Source: an uncultured bacterium (GTDB lineage: Bacteria; Actinomycetota; Coriobacteriia; Coriobacteriales; Coriobacteriaceae). From it: DNA of 8,868 nucleotides. The notes under the pieces are model-generated. The model was given only the letters and a program-made list of their open reading frames with translations. It ran no database searches and had not been told where the DNA came from. Location of the stretch: assembly GCA_905215195.1 (NCBI GenBank), contig CAJMPF010000060.1, positions 1 to 8,868 on the forward strand, written 5' to 3'. This document shows, one piece after another, positions 1 through 6,239 of this stretch. A program made the position numbers and the translations under genes. The first letter of the stretch is position 1; the number at the start of each line of letters is the position of its first letter.

Positions 1-95
1 AGGCGTTCAATTGTCTGCTGGCGCTCGGCGCGGCTCATGCGGTGCTGGCGCATCCGCTTGTTTTCCTCGCTCATGCTGATTTCCAGCCCGTCGCC
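1..95. other. Non-RRF sequence joined to frr (possible chimeric end or rearrangement)
   Basis: From about position 95 to the left edge the sequence no longer encodes RRF in any frame of either strand, although the frr frame stays open and base composition is unchanged. In the frr frame it encodes a charged segment rich in R, E, M and Q. A LEI..SEE..RMR pattern loosely recalls the end of trehalose-phosphate-synthase-type glycosyltransferases, but that resemblance is weak and I make no assignment. Because it lies at the sequence end, assembly chimerism is the simplest explanation. Confidence 0.55.
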
Positions 96-329
96 GATGG
101 CCTTGACGATAGCGTTGATGAGTGCCTTGTCCCACGGCTCGATGAGCAGCATGTGGGCCTCGGGGGTCTTGACGGCGGCAACCTGCGTGACCGGCGTGGG
201 AACACCGTAATAATCGACGGTGATGTCGGACAGAATGTTGGCATTGGCGCGGCCGGTACGGACCTTGGAGAAGTTATGCTTGAGGGACTCGAGCGACTTG
301 TCCATATGGGCGGTGATGTTCTCTGCCAT
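1..329 (-). CDS. frr: Ribosome recycling factor, 3' part missing and C-terminal segment aberrant
   Basis: Ribosome recycling factor, with EF-G, splits post-termination ribosomes in the cytoplasm. It starts at ATG 329-327, 2 nt after the pyrH stop, with AGGAGG at 337-342 inside the last pyrH codons, so the two are translationally coupled. Residues 1-78 are clearly RRF: the KVRTGRA motif in the first long helix, then DYYGVPTPVTQVA, then IEPWDKALINAIVKAI. The family normally runs to about 185 residues and continues with an SDLGLNP-like segment, an IR..P strand and a TEERR helix. Here the frame stays open to the window edge (residues 79-109), but reads GDGLEISMSEENKRMRQHRM and further charged residues, with none of those motifs. 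No other frame of this strand restores them. The N-terminal identity is secure; whether this is an intact gene, a rearranged one or an assembly artefact is open. Confidence 0.88.
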   Translation of the reverse strand, partial: MAENITAHMDKSLESLKHNFSKVRTGRANANILSDITVDYYGVPTPVTQVAAVKTPEAHMLLIEPWDKALINAIVKAIGDGLEISMSEENKRMRQHRMSRAERQQTIER

Positions 330-331
330 GC

Positions 332-1054
332 TTAATCCTCCTGATAGACGAGCGTGCCGACGGGCTCACCCGAAAGCGCGCGCTTGACGGTGTCCTCGCC
401 ATCGATGTTGAGGACCAAAATCGGCATACGGTTATCCTGGCACAGTGCCGTAGCCGTGGAATCCATAACCTGCAGACCGCGGACGAGAACCTCGTGATAG
501 GTAATCTTGTCAAAACGGACGGCATCGGCGCACTTGACGGGATCCTTGTCGTAGATGCCGTCAACCTTGGTGGCTTTAATCAGAATCTCGGCGCCGATCT
601 CGCACGCACGAAGAGCCGCGGCGGTGTCGGTCGTAAAGTACGGATTGCCCGAACCGGCGGCAAAGATAACAACGTTGCCCTTGGAAAGGTGGTTGATGGC
701 GCGACGGCGAATATAGGGCTCGCAGATCTCGTTCATCTGGATAGCGCTCATCACGCGGCAGGGAACATCGTTGTGCTCAAAGGCATCCTGCAGGGCGAGC
801 GCGTTCATAACGGTTGCCAGCATGCCCATGTAGTCGGCCTGAGCACGCTCCATGCCACCGGCAGCGCCGGCCATGCCGCGGAAAATGTTCCCGCCGCCGA
901 CAACGACGCCGACCTCATGACCAACGGCGAGCAGCTCCTTGACCTGCTTGGCAAGATGGTCGGTAACCTTGGGGTCGATGCCATATTGGCCGTCGCCCAT
1001 CAGTGCTTCGCCGGAAAGCTTAAGAAGCACGCGTTTATATCGGATGTCGGACAA
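332..1054 (-). CDS. pyrH: UMP kinase (uridylate kinase)
   Basis: Phosphorylates UMP to UDP with ATP in de novo pyrimidine nucleotide synthesis; a hexameric cytosolic enzyme of the amino-acid-kinase fold, usually activated by GTP and inhibited by UTP. The 240 residues match the usual length. Visible motifs: KLSGEAL at 12-18 (phosphate-binding loop), GGGNIFRG at 53-60, GSGNPYFTTDTAA at 134-146 (UMP/ATP pocket), a KATKVDGIYDKDP segment at about 160-172, and MDSTA at 197-201. The start is TTG (1054-1052), six nucleotides after a perfect AAGGAGG at 1061-1067; no ATG or GTG is better placed. It is separated from tsf by a strong terminator and is followed at once by frr. The rpsB-tsf-pyrH-frr order is widely conserved. 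Confidence 0.97.
   Translation of the reverse strand: MSDIRYKRVLLKLSGEALMGDGQYGIDPKVTDHLAKQVKELLAVGHEVGVVVGGGNIFRGMAGAAGGMERAQADYMGMLATVMNALALQDAFEHNDVPCRVMSAIQMNEICEPYIRRRAINHLSKGNVVIFAAGSGNPYFTTDTAAALRACEIGAEILIKATKVDGIYDKDPVKCADAVRFDKITYHEVLVRGLQVMDSTATALCQDNRMPILVLNIDGEDTVKRALSGEPVGTLVYQED
337..342 (-). promoter_or_regulatory. frr Shine-Dalgarno AGGAGG inside pyrH end
   Basis: AGGAGG lies within the codons for the last residues of PyrH (Gln-Glu-Asp), eight bases before the frr ATG. Placing the ribosome site inside the upstream gene points to translational coupling of frr to pyrH. Confidence 0.85.
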
Positions 1055-1060
1055 AGCGAT

Positions 1061-1067
1061 CCTCCTT
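1061..1067 (-). promoter_or_regulatory. pyrH Shine-Dalgarno AAGGAGG deciding a TTG start
   Basis: AAGGAGG followed by a 6-nt spacer (ATCGCT) and then TTG. The spacing and strength of this site, together with the normal N-terminus of the product, fix the TTG as the pyrH start. Confidence 0.85.
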
Positions 1068-1094
1068 TAATTAGACTCTCAATATGATATCAAA

Positions 1095-1110
1095 GGCTCT
1101 GATAAGAGCC
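1095..1110 (-). other. Short hairpin in the pyrH upstream region
   Basis: A perfect 6-bp inverted repeat, GGCTCT-TATC-AGAGCC on the minus strand, just downstream of the tsf terminator and followed only by TTT. It is too weak to be a terminator on its own. It ends 5 bases before a TATCAT hexamer (1084-1089) that could be a -10 element, but the corresponding -35 (ATGGCT at 1107-1112, spacer 17) is poor. I cannot say whether pyrH has its own promoter here or depends on readthrough from tsf. Confidence 0.35.
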
Positions 1111-1113
1111 ATG

Positions 1114-1148
1114 AAAAAGCAGGCTGTGAGTAAAACCCACAGCCTGCT
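1114..1148 (-). terminator. Intrinsic terminator after tsf
   Basis: On the minus strand AGCAGGCTGTG pairs perfectly with CACAGCCTGCT (11 bp; arms at 1138-1148 and 1118-1128) around a 9-nt interval, and the second arm runs into a five-T tract (1114-1118). It begins 23 nt beyond the tsf stop codon. This is a textbook Rho-independent terminator that ends the rpsB-tsf transcript. Confidence 0.93.
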
Positions 1149-1171
1149 CATTACCAGCTACAAGAGCTTAT

Positions 1172-2041
1172 TTACTCGCCACGGACCAGACGGTCAAAGG
1201 CAACGACGGTAATGGTGTCGCCGAGCTCCTTGGAGACCTGCTCAGCGTACTTCTTGATGGTGAGGGAGCTGTCCTTGATGAACTCCTGCTCGGTGAGCAC
1301 GGACTGCTTGTAGAACTTCTCCAGACGGCCGACAGCCATCTTCTCCTGGATAGCCTCGGGCTTGCCGGACTCGGCAGCCTGGGCCATGTAGATCTGCTTC
1401 TCGTGCTCGACGGTCTCGGCCGGAACCTGATCGCGGGTAGCGCAGATCGGGGCGACGGCGGCAACCTGAAGGGCAACGTCGTGAGCGAAGGTCTTGAAGG
1501 ACTCAGCCTGAGCGGTCTCGGCCTTCTCGAAGGCAAACTCGACGAGGACGCCGATCTTACCACCCATGTGGATGTAAGAAGCGAGCGCGCCGTTCTCGGC
1601 CTTGCGGGCAGCGAAGCGGGAGATCTTCATGTTCTCGCCCATGATGTGAATCATCTCGGTGAGCTCAGAGGAAACGGTCTCCTCGCCCATCGGCTTCTCG
1701 AGCAGAGCGTCGACGTCAGCAGGCTCGGTTGTAGCGACAACCTCAGCGACCTTGGAAGCAAAGCCGGTGAACTTGGCGTTGGAGCCAACGAAGTCGGTCT
1801 CACAGGAGAGCTCGAGCAGAGCGCCGGTCTTGCCATCCTCGGAGACGAACGCGGCGACAGCGCCCTCGTTGGTCTCACGGCCAGCCTTCTTGGCAGCCTT
1901 GGCAAGGCCGTTCTTACGCAGAACGTCGACAGCGGCGTCCATGTCGCCGTCAGCCTCGACGAGAGCCTTCTTGCACTCCATCATCGGGGAGTCGGTCATC
2001 TCGCGGAGCTGCTTGACCATAGCGGCGGTAATCTGGGCCAT
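1172..2041 (-). CDS. tsf: Translation elongation factor Ts
   Basis: Guanine-nucleotide exchange factor that recharges EF-Tu by displacing GDP. The 289 residues fit the family length. In order: an N-terminal UBA-like domain (residues about 4-45, with LREMTDSPMMECKKAL and the D-G-D-x-x-x-A-V-x-x-L-R-K-G-like stretch), then the EF-Tu-contacting CETDFVGSNAKF at about 80-91 including the TDF core, then the two dimerisation-type subdomains. The start is taken at ATG 2041-2039 because MAQITAAMVKQLRE is the conserved N-terminus. An upstream in-frame ATG would add MKGTT but lies where the Shine-Dalgarno (AAAGGA, 7-8 nt before the chosen start) should be. It lies 45 bp after rpsB, in the usual ribosomal protein S2-EF-Ts unit. 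Confidence 0.97.
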   Translation of the reverse strand: MAQITAAMVKQLREMTDSPMMECKKALVEADGDMDAAVDVLRKNGLAKAAKKAGRETNEGAVAAFVSEDGKTGALLELSCETDFVGSNAKFTGFASKVAEVVATTEPADVDALLEKPMGEETVSSELTEMIHIMGENMKISRFAARKAENGALASYIHMGGKIGVLVEFAFEKAETAQAESFKTFAHDVALQVAAVAPICATRDQVPAETVEHEKQIYMAQAAESGKPEAIQEKMAVGRLEKFYKQSVLTEQEFIKDSSLTIKKYAEQVSKELGDTITVVAFDRLVRGE

Positions 2042-2086
2042 TGTGGTTCCTTTCAAAGAGATGAAAAAGAATTAACTAAGACTGAT

Positions 2087-2815
2087 TTACTCGGCCTTGG
2101 GCTCAGCGACCATCTCGGCCTCGGAGACCTGCTCCTTGCCGGAGCCAGCGAGGCAGGCGTCAGCCATGAGCTCGCACATAAGGGTGACAGCGGAGATAGC
2201 GTCATCGTTGCAGGGGATGCCGTACTCGACCTCGTCGGGATCGGAGTTGGTGTCGATCAGAGCGACGACGGGGATGTTCAGGCGCTGAGCCTCCTTGATG
2301 GCGTTCTCCTCGCGCTTGGTGTCGATGACGAAGAGAGCCTGGGGCAGACCCTTCATGTCGCGGGCGCCACCGAGGTTGGTCTGGAGCTTGGTGAGCTCCT
2401 TGCCGAGAACAGCCTGCTCCTTCTTGGGCAGAACAGCCATGCGGCCGTCCTCGACCATGGCCTCGAGCTCCTCCATGCGGTTGATGCGGGAGCGGATGGT
2501 GACGAAGTTGGTCAGCATACCGCCGAGCCAACGCTGGTTGATGTAAGGCATGTTGGCGCGCTCAGCAGCGTTCTTGACGGCCTCCTGAGCCTGCTTCTTG
2601 GTGCCGACGAACAGCACGTTGCCACCCTTGGCGACGTTCTTGACGAAGGTGTAGGCCTGGTCGGCGTCGAGGATGGTCTGCTTGAGGTCGAGGATGTAGA
2701 TGCCGTTGCGCTCACCAAAGATGAACGGCTTCATCTTGGGGTTCCAGCGACGGGTCTGGTGACCGAAGTGGCAGCCGGCCTCGAGCAGGGTGCGGATATT
2801 AATCTTGGTAGCCAT
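2087..2815 (-). CDS. rpsB: 30S ribosomal protein S2
   Basis: Late-assembling small-subunit protein that helps hold S1 and stabilises the 30S head-platform junction. The 242 residues are normal length. The N-terminus LLEAGCHFGHQTRRWNPKMK is the S2 signature, followed by the I-F-G-E-R-N-G-I-Y-I-L-D-L region, VLFVGTKKQAQ, RWLGGMLTNF at about 94-103, and the second signature around LPQALFVIDTKREENAI and IPVVALIDTNSDP. The C-terminal tail (about 20 residues) is acidic and variable, as usual. The start ATG at 2815-2813 follows AGGAGGT (2821-2827) at good spacing. First gene of a two-gene transcript with tsf, with its own promoter at 2957-2985 and a leader of about 135 nt. Confidence 0.98.
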   Translation of the reverse strand: MATKINIRTLLEAGCHFGHQTRRWNPKMKPFIFGERNGIYILDLKQTILDADQAYTFVKNVAKGGNVLFVGTKKQAQEAVKNAAERANMPYINQRWLGGMLTNFVTIRSRINRMEELEAMVEDGRMAVLPKKEQAVLGKELTKLQTNLGGARDMKGLPQALFVIDTKREENAIKEAQRLNIPVVALIDTNSDPDEVEYGIPCNDDAISAVTLMCELMADACLAGSGKEQVSEAEMVAEPKAE

Positions 2816-2950
2816 GTTAAACCTCCTGTGGTTTGCCTCCGCGCGGGGTCATCCTCCAAAACCAACCCGGACATGTGCTACCAAAGCCCGGGCACCACGG
2901 TATGAAGTAGCCGCGCGTGCGTGATAAAAACATGTTGCCGTGAAGCAACC
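2816..2950 (-). promoter_or_regulatory. rpsB 5' leader, candidate regulatory RNA
   Basis: Transcript region between the predicted start point (about 2950) and the rpsB ATG. It can form a small GTTGC/GCAAC hairpin at its 5' end (2936-2951), a CCCGG/CCGGG pairing around 2866-2892, and a TGGTTT/AAACCA stem (arms 2859-2864 and 2829-2834) directly before the Shine-Dalgarno. GGAGG also occurs twice upstream of the true ribosome site. S2 autoregulates its mRNA in other bacteria, so an S2-responsive leader is plausible, but I do not recognise a defined motif. Confidence 0.35.
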
Positions 2951-2956
2951 CGATGA

Positions 2957-2985
2957 ATGATAGCAGGAATGCATCTTCCTGCCAA
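2957..2985 (-). promoter_or_regulatory. Sigma70-type promoter for rpsB-tsf
   Basis: On the minus strand TTGGCA (2980-2985; five of six consensus bases) is followed by a 17-bp spacer and TATCAT (2957-2962; five of six). Transcription should begin near 2950. It lies just after the xerC stop codon, and no recognisable terminator separates xerC from it, so some readthrough from the upstream operon is likely. A GCAGGAA-N6-TTCCTGC inverted repeat occupies the spacer. Confidence 0.75.
2963..2982. repeat. Inverted repeat in the rpsB promoter spacer
   Basis: GCAGGAA and TTCCTGC, perfect 7-base arms separated by 6 bases (TGCATC on the plus strand), fill the space from the -10 element to the first half of the -35 element. 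The position suits a repressor or activator operator. As a transcript from xerC readthrough it could also fold as a hairpin, but no T-tract follows it on the minus strand. Confidence 0.5.
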
Positions 2986-3034
2986 CCCGCAATCAAAACC
3001 ACACACCTGAGTGCGGCGCGGGACGTCCCAGCCA

Positions 3035-3955
3035 CTATTCGCCGCGGGGATGGGCTTGATCCACGGCACGTTTGAGCCGATCGGGCGTGAGATGTGTGTA
3101 GATTTGCGTCGTGGACAGGCTCGCATGACCCAGCAGCTCTTGAACCGAGCGCAGGTCCGCACCGCCCTCGAGCAAGTCGGTCGCAAAGGTATGGCGCATC
3201 GCATGCGGGGCGATGTCGGCCGGAATGCCGGCGAGCGTCGCCAGCGTATGGAACCGCCGCCGGAGCATGGCGGCGCTCATGCGATTGCCACGCGCCGATA
3301 TAAGCAGCGGATGCGGCCCAGTAGCGAGGTCGCGGCGCTTTGCCTGAGCGAGCAACTCCGGCCTCCCCTCCTCAATATAGAGATGCGTCACCTCGAGCGC
3401 ACGACGATACAGAGGGACGATACGCTCCTTGCTCCCCTTGCCCCAAAGTCGCAGCGTTCGCTCGGACCAACCAATAGACTCCACGTTGAGCGCCGCGAGC
3501 TCCGAGATTCGCGCGCCGGAGGCATAGAGCAACTCAAGCATCGCCGCATCGCGCAGTCCCGCGGGCGTCGAGGTATCAGGCGTCTTGAGCAGCGCCTCAA
3601 CCTGCTGGGTCGTAAGGACGCCCGGCAGGTCACGCGGCAGCTTGGGCGATGCGATCGCCGAGACCGCATCGCCCTCGACAATCCCCTCGGCAGCCATCCA
3701 GCGATAGAGAGATCGGATAGCCGACAGGTGCGCCGCAAGCGTTCGGGGAGCCACCTGCTCACGCGAAAGCTCAGCAAGATAGCGACGAATGGTGCGCACG
3801 TCGGCAGCGAAAGCATCAATATCCTCGCGCTCGCACCAAGCAGCAAAGCGCTCCAGCCTCGAGCCATAGGCCGTCACCGTGTTGGGAGAAAGCCCCTCGA
3901 CGCGTGCGATATAGGCGATAAAAGAGTCGACGGTGTCGTACAGGTCAAAGGCTAT
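3035..3955 (-). CDS. xerC: Tyrosine site-specific recombinase of the XerC/XerD family
   Basis: Resolves chromosome dimers by strand exchange at dif, with a partner Xer protein and FtsK. N-terminal SAM-like core-binding domain (about 1-90), C-terminal catalytic domain with all six residues present: R149 in GARISEL, K173 in GKGSKER, H251 and R254 in HAMRHTFA, H277 in LLGHASLSTTQ, nucleophile Y286 in IYTHL. E. coli XerD has R148/K172, which supports counting from the chosen start. The first ordinary start codon in frame is GTG at 3877-3875, but this would remove 26 family-conserved residues (FDLYDTVDSFIAYIARVEGL and NT). No ATG, GTG or TTG precedes them; I therefore place the start at ATA 3955-3953, 9 nt after GGAGG and overlapping the trmFO stop by 4 bp. 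CTG at 3943-3941 is the alternative. xerC is preferred to xerD by position, next to trmFO and before rpsB. Confidence 0.9.
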   Translation of the reverse strand: MAFDLYDTVDSFIAYIARVEGLSPNTVTAYGSRLERFAAWCEREDIDAFAADVRTIRRYLAELSREQVAPRTLAAHLSAIRSLYRWMAAEGIVEGDAVSAIASPKLPRDLPGVLTTQQVEALLKTPDTSTPAGLRDAAMLELLYASGARISELAALNVESIGWSERTLRLWGKGSKERIVPLYRRALEVTHLYIEEGRPELLAQAKRRDLATGPHPLLISARGNRMSAAMLRRRFHTLATLAGIPADIAPHAMRHTFATDLLEGGADLRSVQELLGHASLSTTQIYTHLTPDRLKRAVDQAHPRGE

Positions 3956-5289
3956 GACCGGTCGCCTCCAAACAAGTCGGAACGCGTGGCCAAGTAGGCA
4001 TCGAGGGCCTCGAGCGCACGGTCCGCATAGGCCTGGTAGCGGTCGCGCTTGCTGCGGCGCTTACCATCCTCGAGTGGCGGCACCAGGCCAAAGTTGACAT
4101 GCATGGGCTGATAGCCCACGGTGGCAGGATCGGTCGCATAGCCCACGAGCGCACCCAGGGCGCCCACACGCGGCAACTCGACGCCCGCGGCACCGATAGC
4201 CTCGGCATAGGTGTTGAGCGCCGCGAGCAGACCTGTCGCCACGGCTTCCATGTACCCCTCGGTGCCGGTGATCTGACCGGCCAGGCGCACACCGGTACCG
4301 GGCACGGCAAAGGTGCCATCGAGCACATGCGGGGCGTCGACAAAGGTATTGCGGTGCATGACACCGTAGCGGAAGAACTCAGCGTTCTCCAGGCCCGGCA
4401 CCATATGGAAGACGCGCTTCTGCTCGCCAAAGGTCAAGTTGGTCTGGAAGCCCACCAGGTTATAGGCGGTCTTCTCCTTGTTCTCGGCACGCAGCTGAAT
4501 CGCCGCCCAGGGGCGACGTCCGGTACGCGGGTCGGTGAGGCCGACGGGCTTCATGGCGCCAAATCGAATGGCGTCCTTGCCGGTGCGCGCAACTTCCTCG
4601 GCAGGCTGGCAAGCCTGGAACAGATCGCCGCCCTCAAAGTCTTTGAGTACCACGCGGTCGGCCGTGGTAAGCGCCTCGATAAAGGCCTCGTACTCCTCCT
4701 TATTGAGCGGAGCGTTGAGATAGTCGCCGCCCCCCTGCTCCTCGTAGCGCGACTGCGAGAACAGCACGTCCATATCGAGCGTGGAGGCATCGACGATCGG
4801 CGCCGCCGCATCAAAGAATGCCAGGGCATCGCCACCGACGAGCTTCATAACCTCTTCGCTCAGCGCCGGTGAACACAGCGGGCCCGCGGCAATGACCACG
4901 TGACCCTCGGGAATCTGCGTGACCTCGCCGTGCACGACCTCGATATTGGGACGAGCGGCAACCTCGGCCTCGACAAGCTCGGAAAACTTGACGCGGTCGA
5001 CCGCCAGGGCGCCACCAGCGGGAACGGCGGCGCGATGAGCGCAGTCGAGCAGCACCGAACCCATGCGCTCGAGCTCGGCCTTCAGCAGACCGGCGGCGGA
5101 ATCGGGACGGGTCGATTTAAACGAATTGGAACAGACGAGCTCCGCCAAGTGATCGGTATGGTGGGCAGGAGAGCTTACCTGCGGGCGCATCTCGCACAGC
5201 TTTACGGCAAAACCGCGATCTGCCAGCTGGATCGCGCACTCCGAACCCGCCAGACCGCCACCGATAACTGTCACCTGATCGAACTGCAT
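3952..5289 (-). CDS. trmFO: Folate/FAD-dependent tRNA (uracil-54-C5)-methyltransferase
   Basis: Makes 5-methyluridine at position 54 of the tRNA T-loop using methylenetetrahydrofolate and reduced FAD, unlike the SAM-dependent TrmA. The 445 residues match the family. An N-terminal dinucleotide-binding loop VIGGGLAGSECA (8-19) binds FAD. LVCSNSFKS places a cysteine at 53, and FQACQPAEEVA places one at 227, the same positions as the Cys53 and Cys226 known to matter in Bacillus subtilis TrmFO. FGAMKPVGL and RPWAAIQLRAEN (around 243-270), and a C-terminal GQITGTEGYMEA segment (338-349), are further family hallmarks. The start is ATG 5289-5287, since MQFDQVTVIGGG is the proper N-terminus; upstream in-frame sequence overlaps dprA and is not coding. 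AAAGGTG overlaps the dprA stop region 14 bp upstream. The UAG stop at 3954-3952 overlaps the presumed xerC start. Confidence 0.96.
   Translation of the reverse strand: MQFDQVTVIGGGLAGSECAIQLADRGFAVKLCEMRPQVSSPAHHTDHLAELVCSNSFKSTRPDSAAGLLKAELERMGSVLLDCAHRAAVPAGGALAVDRVKFSELVEAEVAARPNIEVVHGEVTQIPEGHVVIAAGPLCSPALSEEVMKLVGGDALAFFDAAAPIVDASTLDMDVLFSQSRYEEQGGGDYLNAPLNKEEYEAFIEALTTADRVVLKDFEGGDLFQACQPAEEVARTGKDAIRFGAMKPVGLTDPRTGRRPWAAIQLRAENKEKTAYNLVGFQTNLTFGEQKRVFHMVPGLENAEFFRYGVMHRNTFVDAPHVLDGTFAVPGTGVRLAGQITGTEGYMEAVATGLLAALNTYAEAIGAAGVELPRVGALGALVGYATDPATVGYQPMHVNFGLVPPLEDGKRRSKRDRYQAYADRALEALDAYLATRSDLFGGDRS
3965..3969 (-). promoter_or_regulatory. GGAGG ribosome site supporting an AUA start for xerC
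   Basis: GGAGG lies in the last codons of trmFO, 9 nt before ATA (3955-3953), 21 nt before CTG (3943-3941) and far from GTG (3877). A strong site with no ATG, GTG or TTG at workable distance is the main sequence support for initiation at AUA. Confidence 0.6.
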
Positions 5290-5303
5290 CTGTAAACACC
5301 TTT

Positions 5304-6239
5304 CTAATTGACACGTTTTCCATTGTGACCGAAGGGTGTCTGGGCGTGAAGGGCAAACTTGGAGGGCGCATACCTTCCATCCATCATGCGCTCGATAAGA
5401 CACTCGAGTTCAAGCGAACCCAAGAGTCTGAGAACGCCGACAGCATCGAGCGAGACGAGCGCCGCGATGTCGTCGACCTTGAGCGGAGAGGCGATGAGCG
5501 CATGCATCACGGTCTGCTGCGTTGGATCCAGGTCGGCAATGCCGGGAGCATCGGGGCGCGAGTAGCGCAGGGTTCCGTAGATGCGTGAGATAGCCATCTC
5601 GATAGATTCCTCGTCGACGATGCAGCAGGCACCGTTCGCAATGAGGTAATTCGTGCCACGCGACTCGGGCGATAGAATCGACCCCGGCACGGCAAGAAGT
5701 TCGCGCCCCAAATCCATAGCAGCCTCGGCTGTGGAAAACGTCCCAGAAGGCATACCCGCCTCGGATACAAAGAGGGCTTGCGACAGGGCCGCGATCACGC
5801 GATTGCGGCGCGGAAAGGCGAACTTGCGCGGACCCATGCCCCACGGAGAGATCGACACGACCGCGCCACCCGTATCAAGCGTGCGCGTAATCAGCCCCGC
5901 GCTCGAACGCGGGTAGACCACGTCGGCGCCCGTCCCCAGCACCACAACGTGTTTGCCGCCGGCGTTGACCGCAGCCCAACCCGAGGCCTGGTCACAACCG
6001 ACCGCACCGCCCGAAACTACCGTCACTCCCGCCTCAACCGCCACCTTCGCCGCAAGCTCTGCCACGGCAAGACCATACGGCGAGGCCTTTCGCGCACCGA
6101 TGATGGAGAGCGCGGGCGTCGAAAGCGCCTCGGGGTTGCCGCGCACATAGAGCGTCTGAGGTACATCAGAAAGCTCCAAAACGGTCTCGGGATACAACGC
6201 GTCACCTGGATGCAGCTCGAAGGTCCCCTCAGCCATCAT
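5304..6239 (-). CDS. dprA: DNA processing protein DprA (Smf family), lacking the N-terminal SAM-like domain
   Basis: Binds incoming single-stranded DNA during natural transformation and loads RecA. The 311 residues contain the Rossmann core: IGARKASPYG (47-56), VSGGAVGCD (75-83), VVVLGTGADVVYP (98-110), FPRRNRVIAALS (142-153), SGTFSTAEAAMDLGRE (165-180) and AVPGSILSPESRGTNYLI (183-200). A winged-helix domain follows at about 235-292. Before the core lie only about 40 residues, beginning MMAEGTFELHPGDALYP, so the helical SAM-like domain of typical DprA is absent. The start is ATG 6239-6237, overlapping the comM TGA as ATGA, five bases after AAGGAGG (6245-6251); a second ATG follows at once. 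Upstream in-frame sequence belongs to comM in another frame. Next to comM, it forms a transformation pair. Confidence 0.95.
   Translation of the reverse strand: MMAEGTFELHPGDALYPETVLELSDVPQTLYVRGNPEALSTPALSIIGARKASPYGLAVAELAAKVAVEAGVTVVSGGAVGCDQASGWAAVNAGGKHVVVLGTGADVVYPRSSAGLITRTLDTGGAVVSISPWGMGPRKFAFPRRNRVIAALSQALFVSEAGMPSGTFSTAEAAMDLGRELLAVPGSILSPESRGTNYLIANGACCIVDEESIEMAISRIYGTLRYSRPDAPGIADLDPTQQTVMHALIASPLKVDDIAALVSLDAVGVLRLLGSLELECLIERMMDGRYAPSKFALHAQTPFGHNGKRVN

Noticed and set aside
2817..2849. Short open frame (MTPRGGKPQEV) in the rpsB leader ending two bases before the rpsB ATG
   Set aside because: Its GGAGG abuts the ATG with no spacer, so initiation would be poor, and the frame is also open upstream by chance. 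It could be a leader peptide but nothing supports translation.
1403..2905. 500-residue open frame on the plus strand
   Set aside because: It lies antisense to tsf and rpsB, is low in complexity (rich in L, G, V, D) and crosses both genes and their intergenic space. It is an artefact of GC-rich codon bias.
3020..3029. Palindrome GGGACGTCCC just after xerC, considered as a terminator
   Set aside because: It leaves almost no loop, gives only a short stem, and is not followed by a T-tract.
3011..3997. 328-residue plus-strand open frame
   Set aside because: It is antisense to xerC, whose catalytic residues are all intact, and shows an arginine-rich composition with no recognisable domain.
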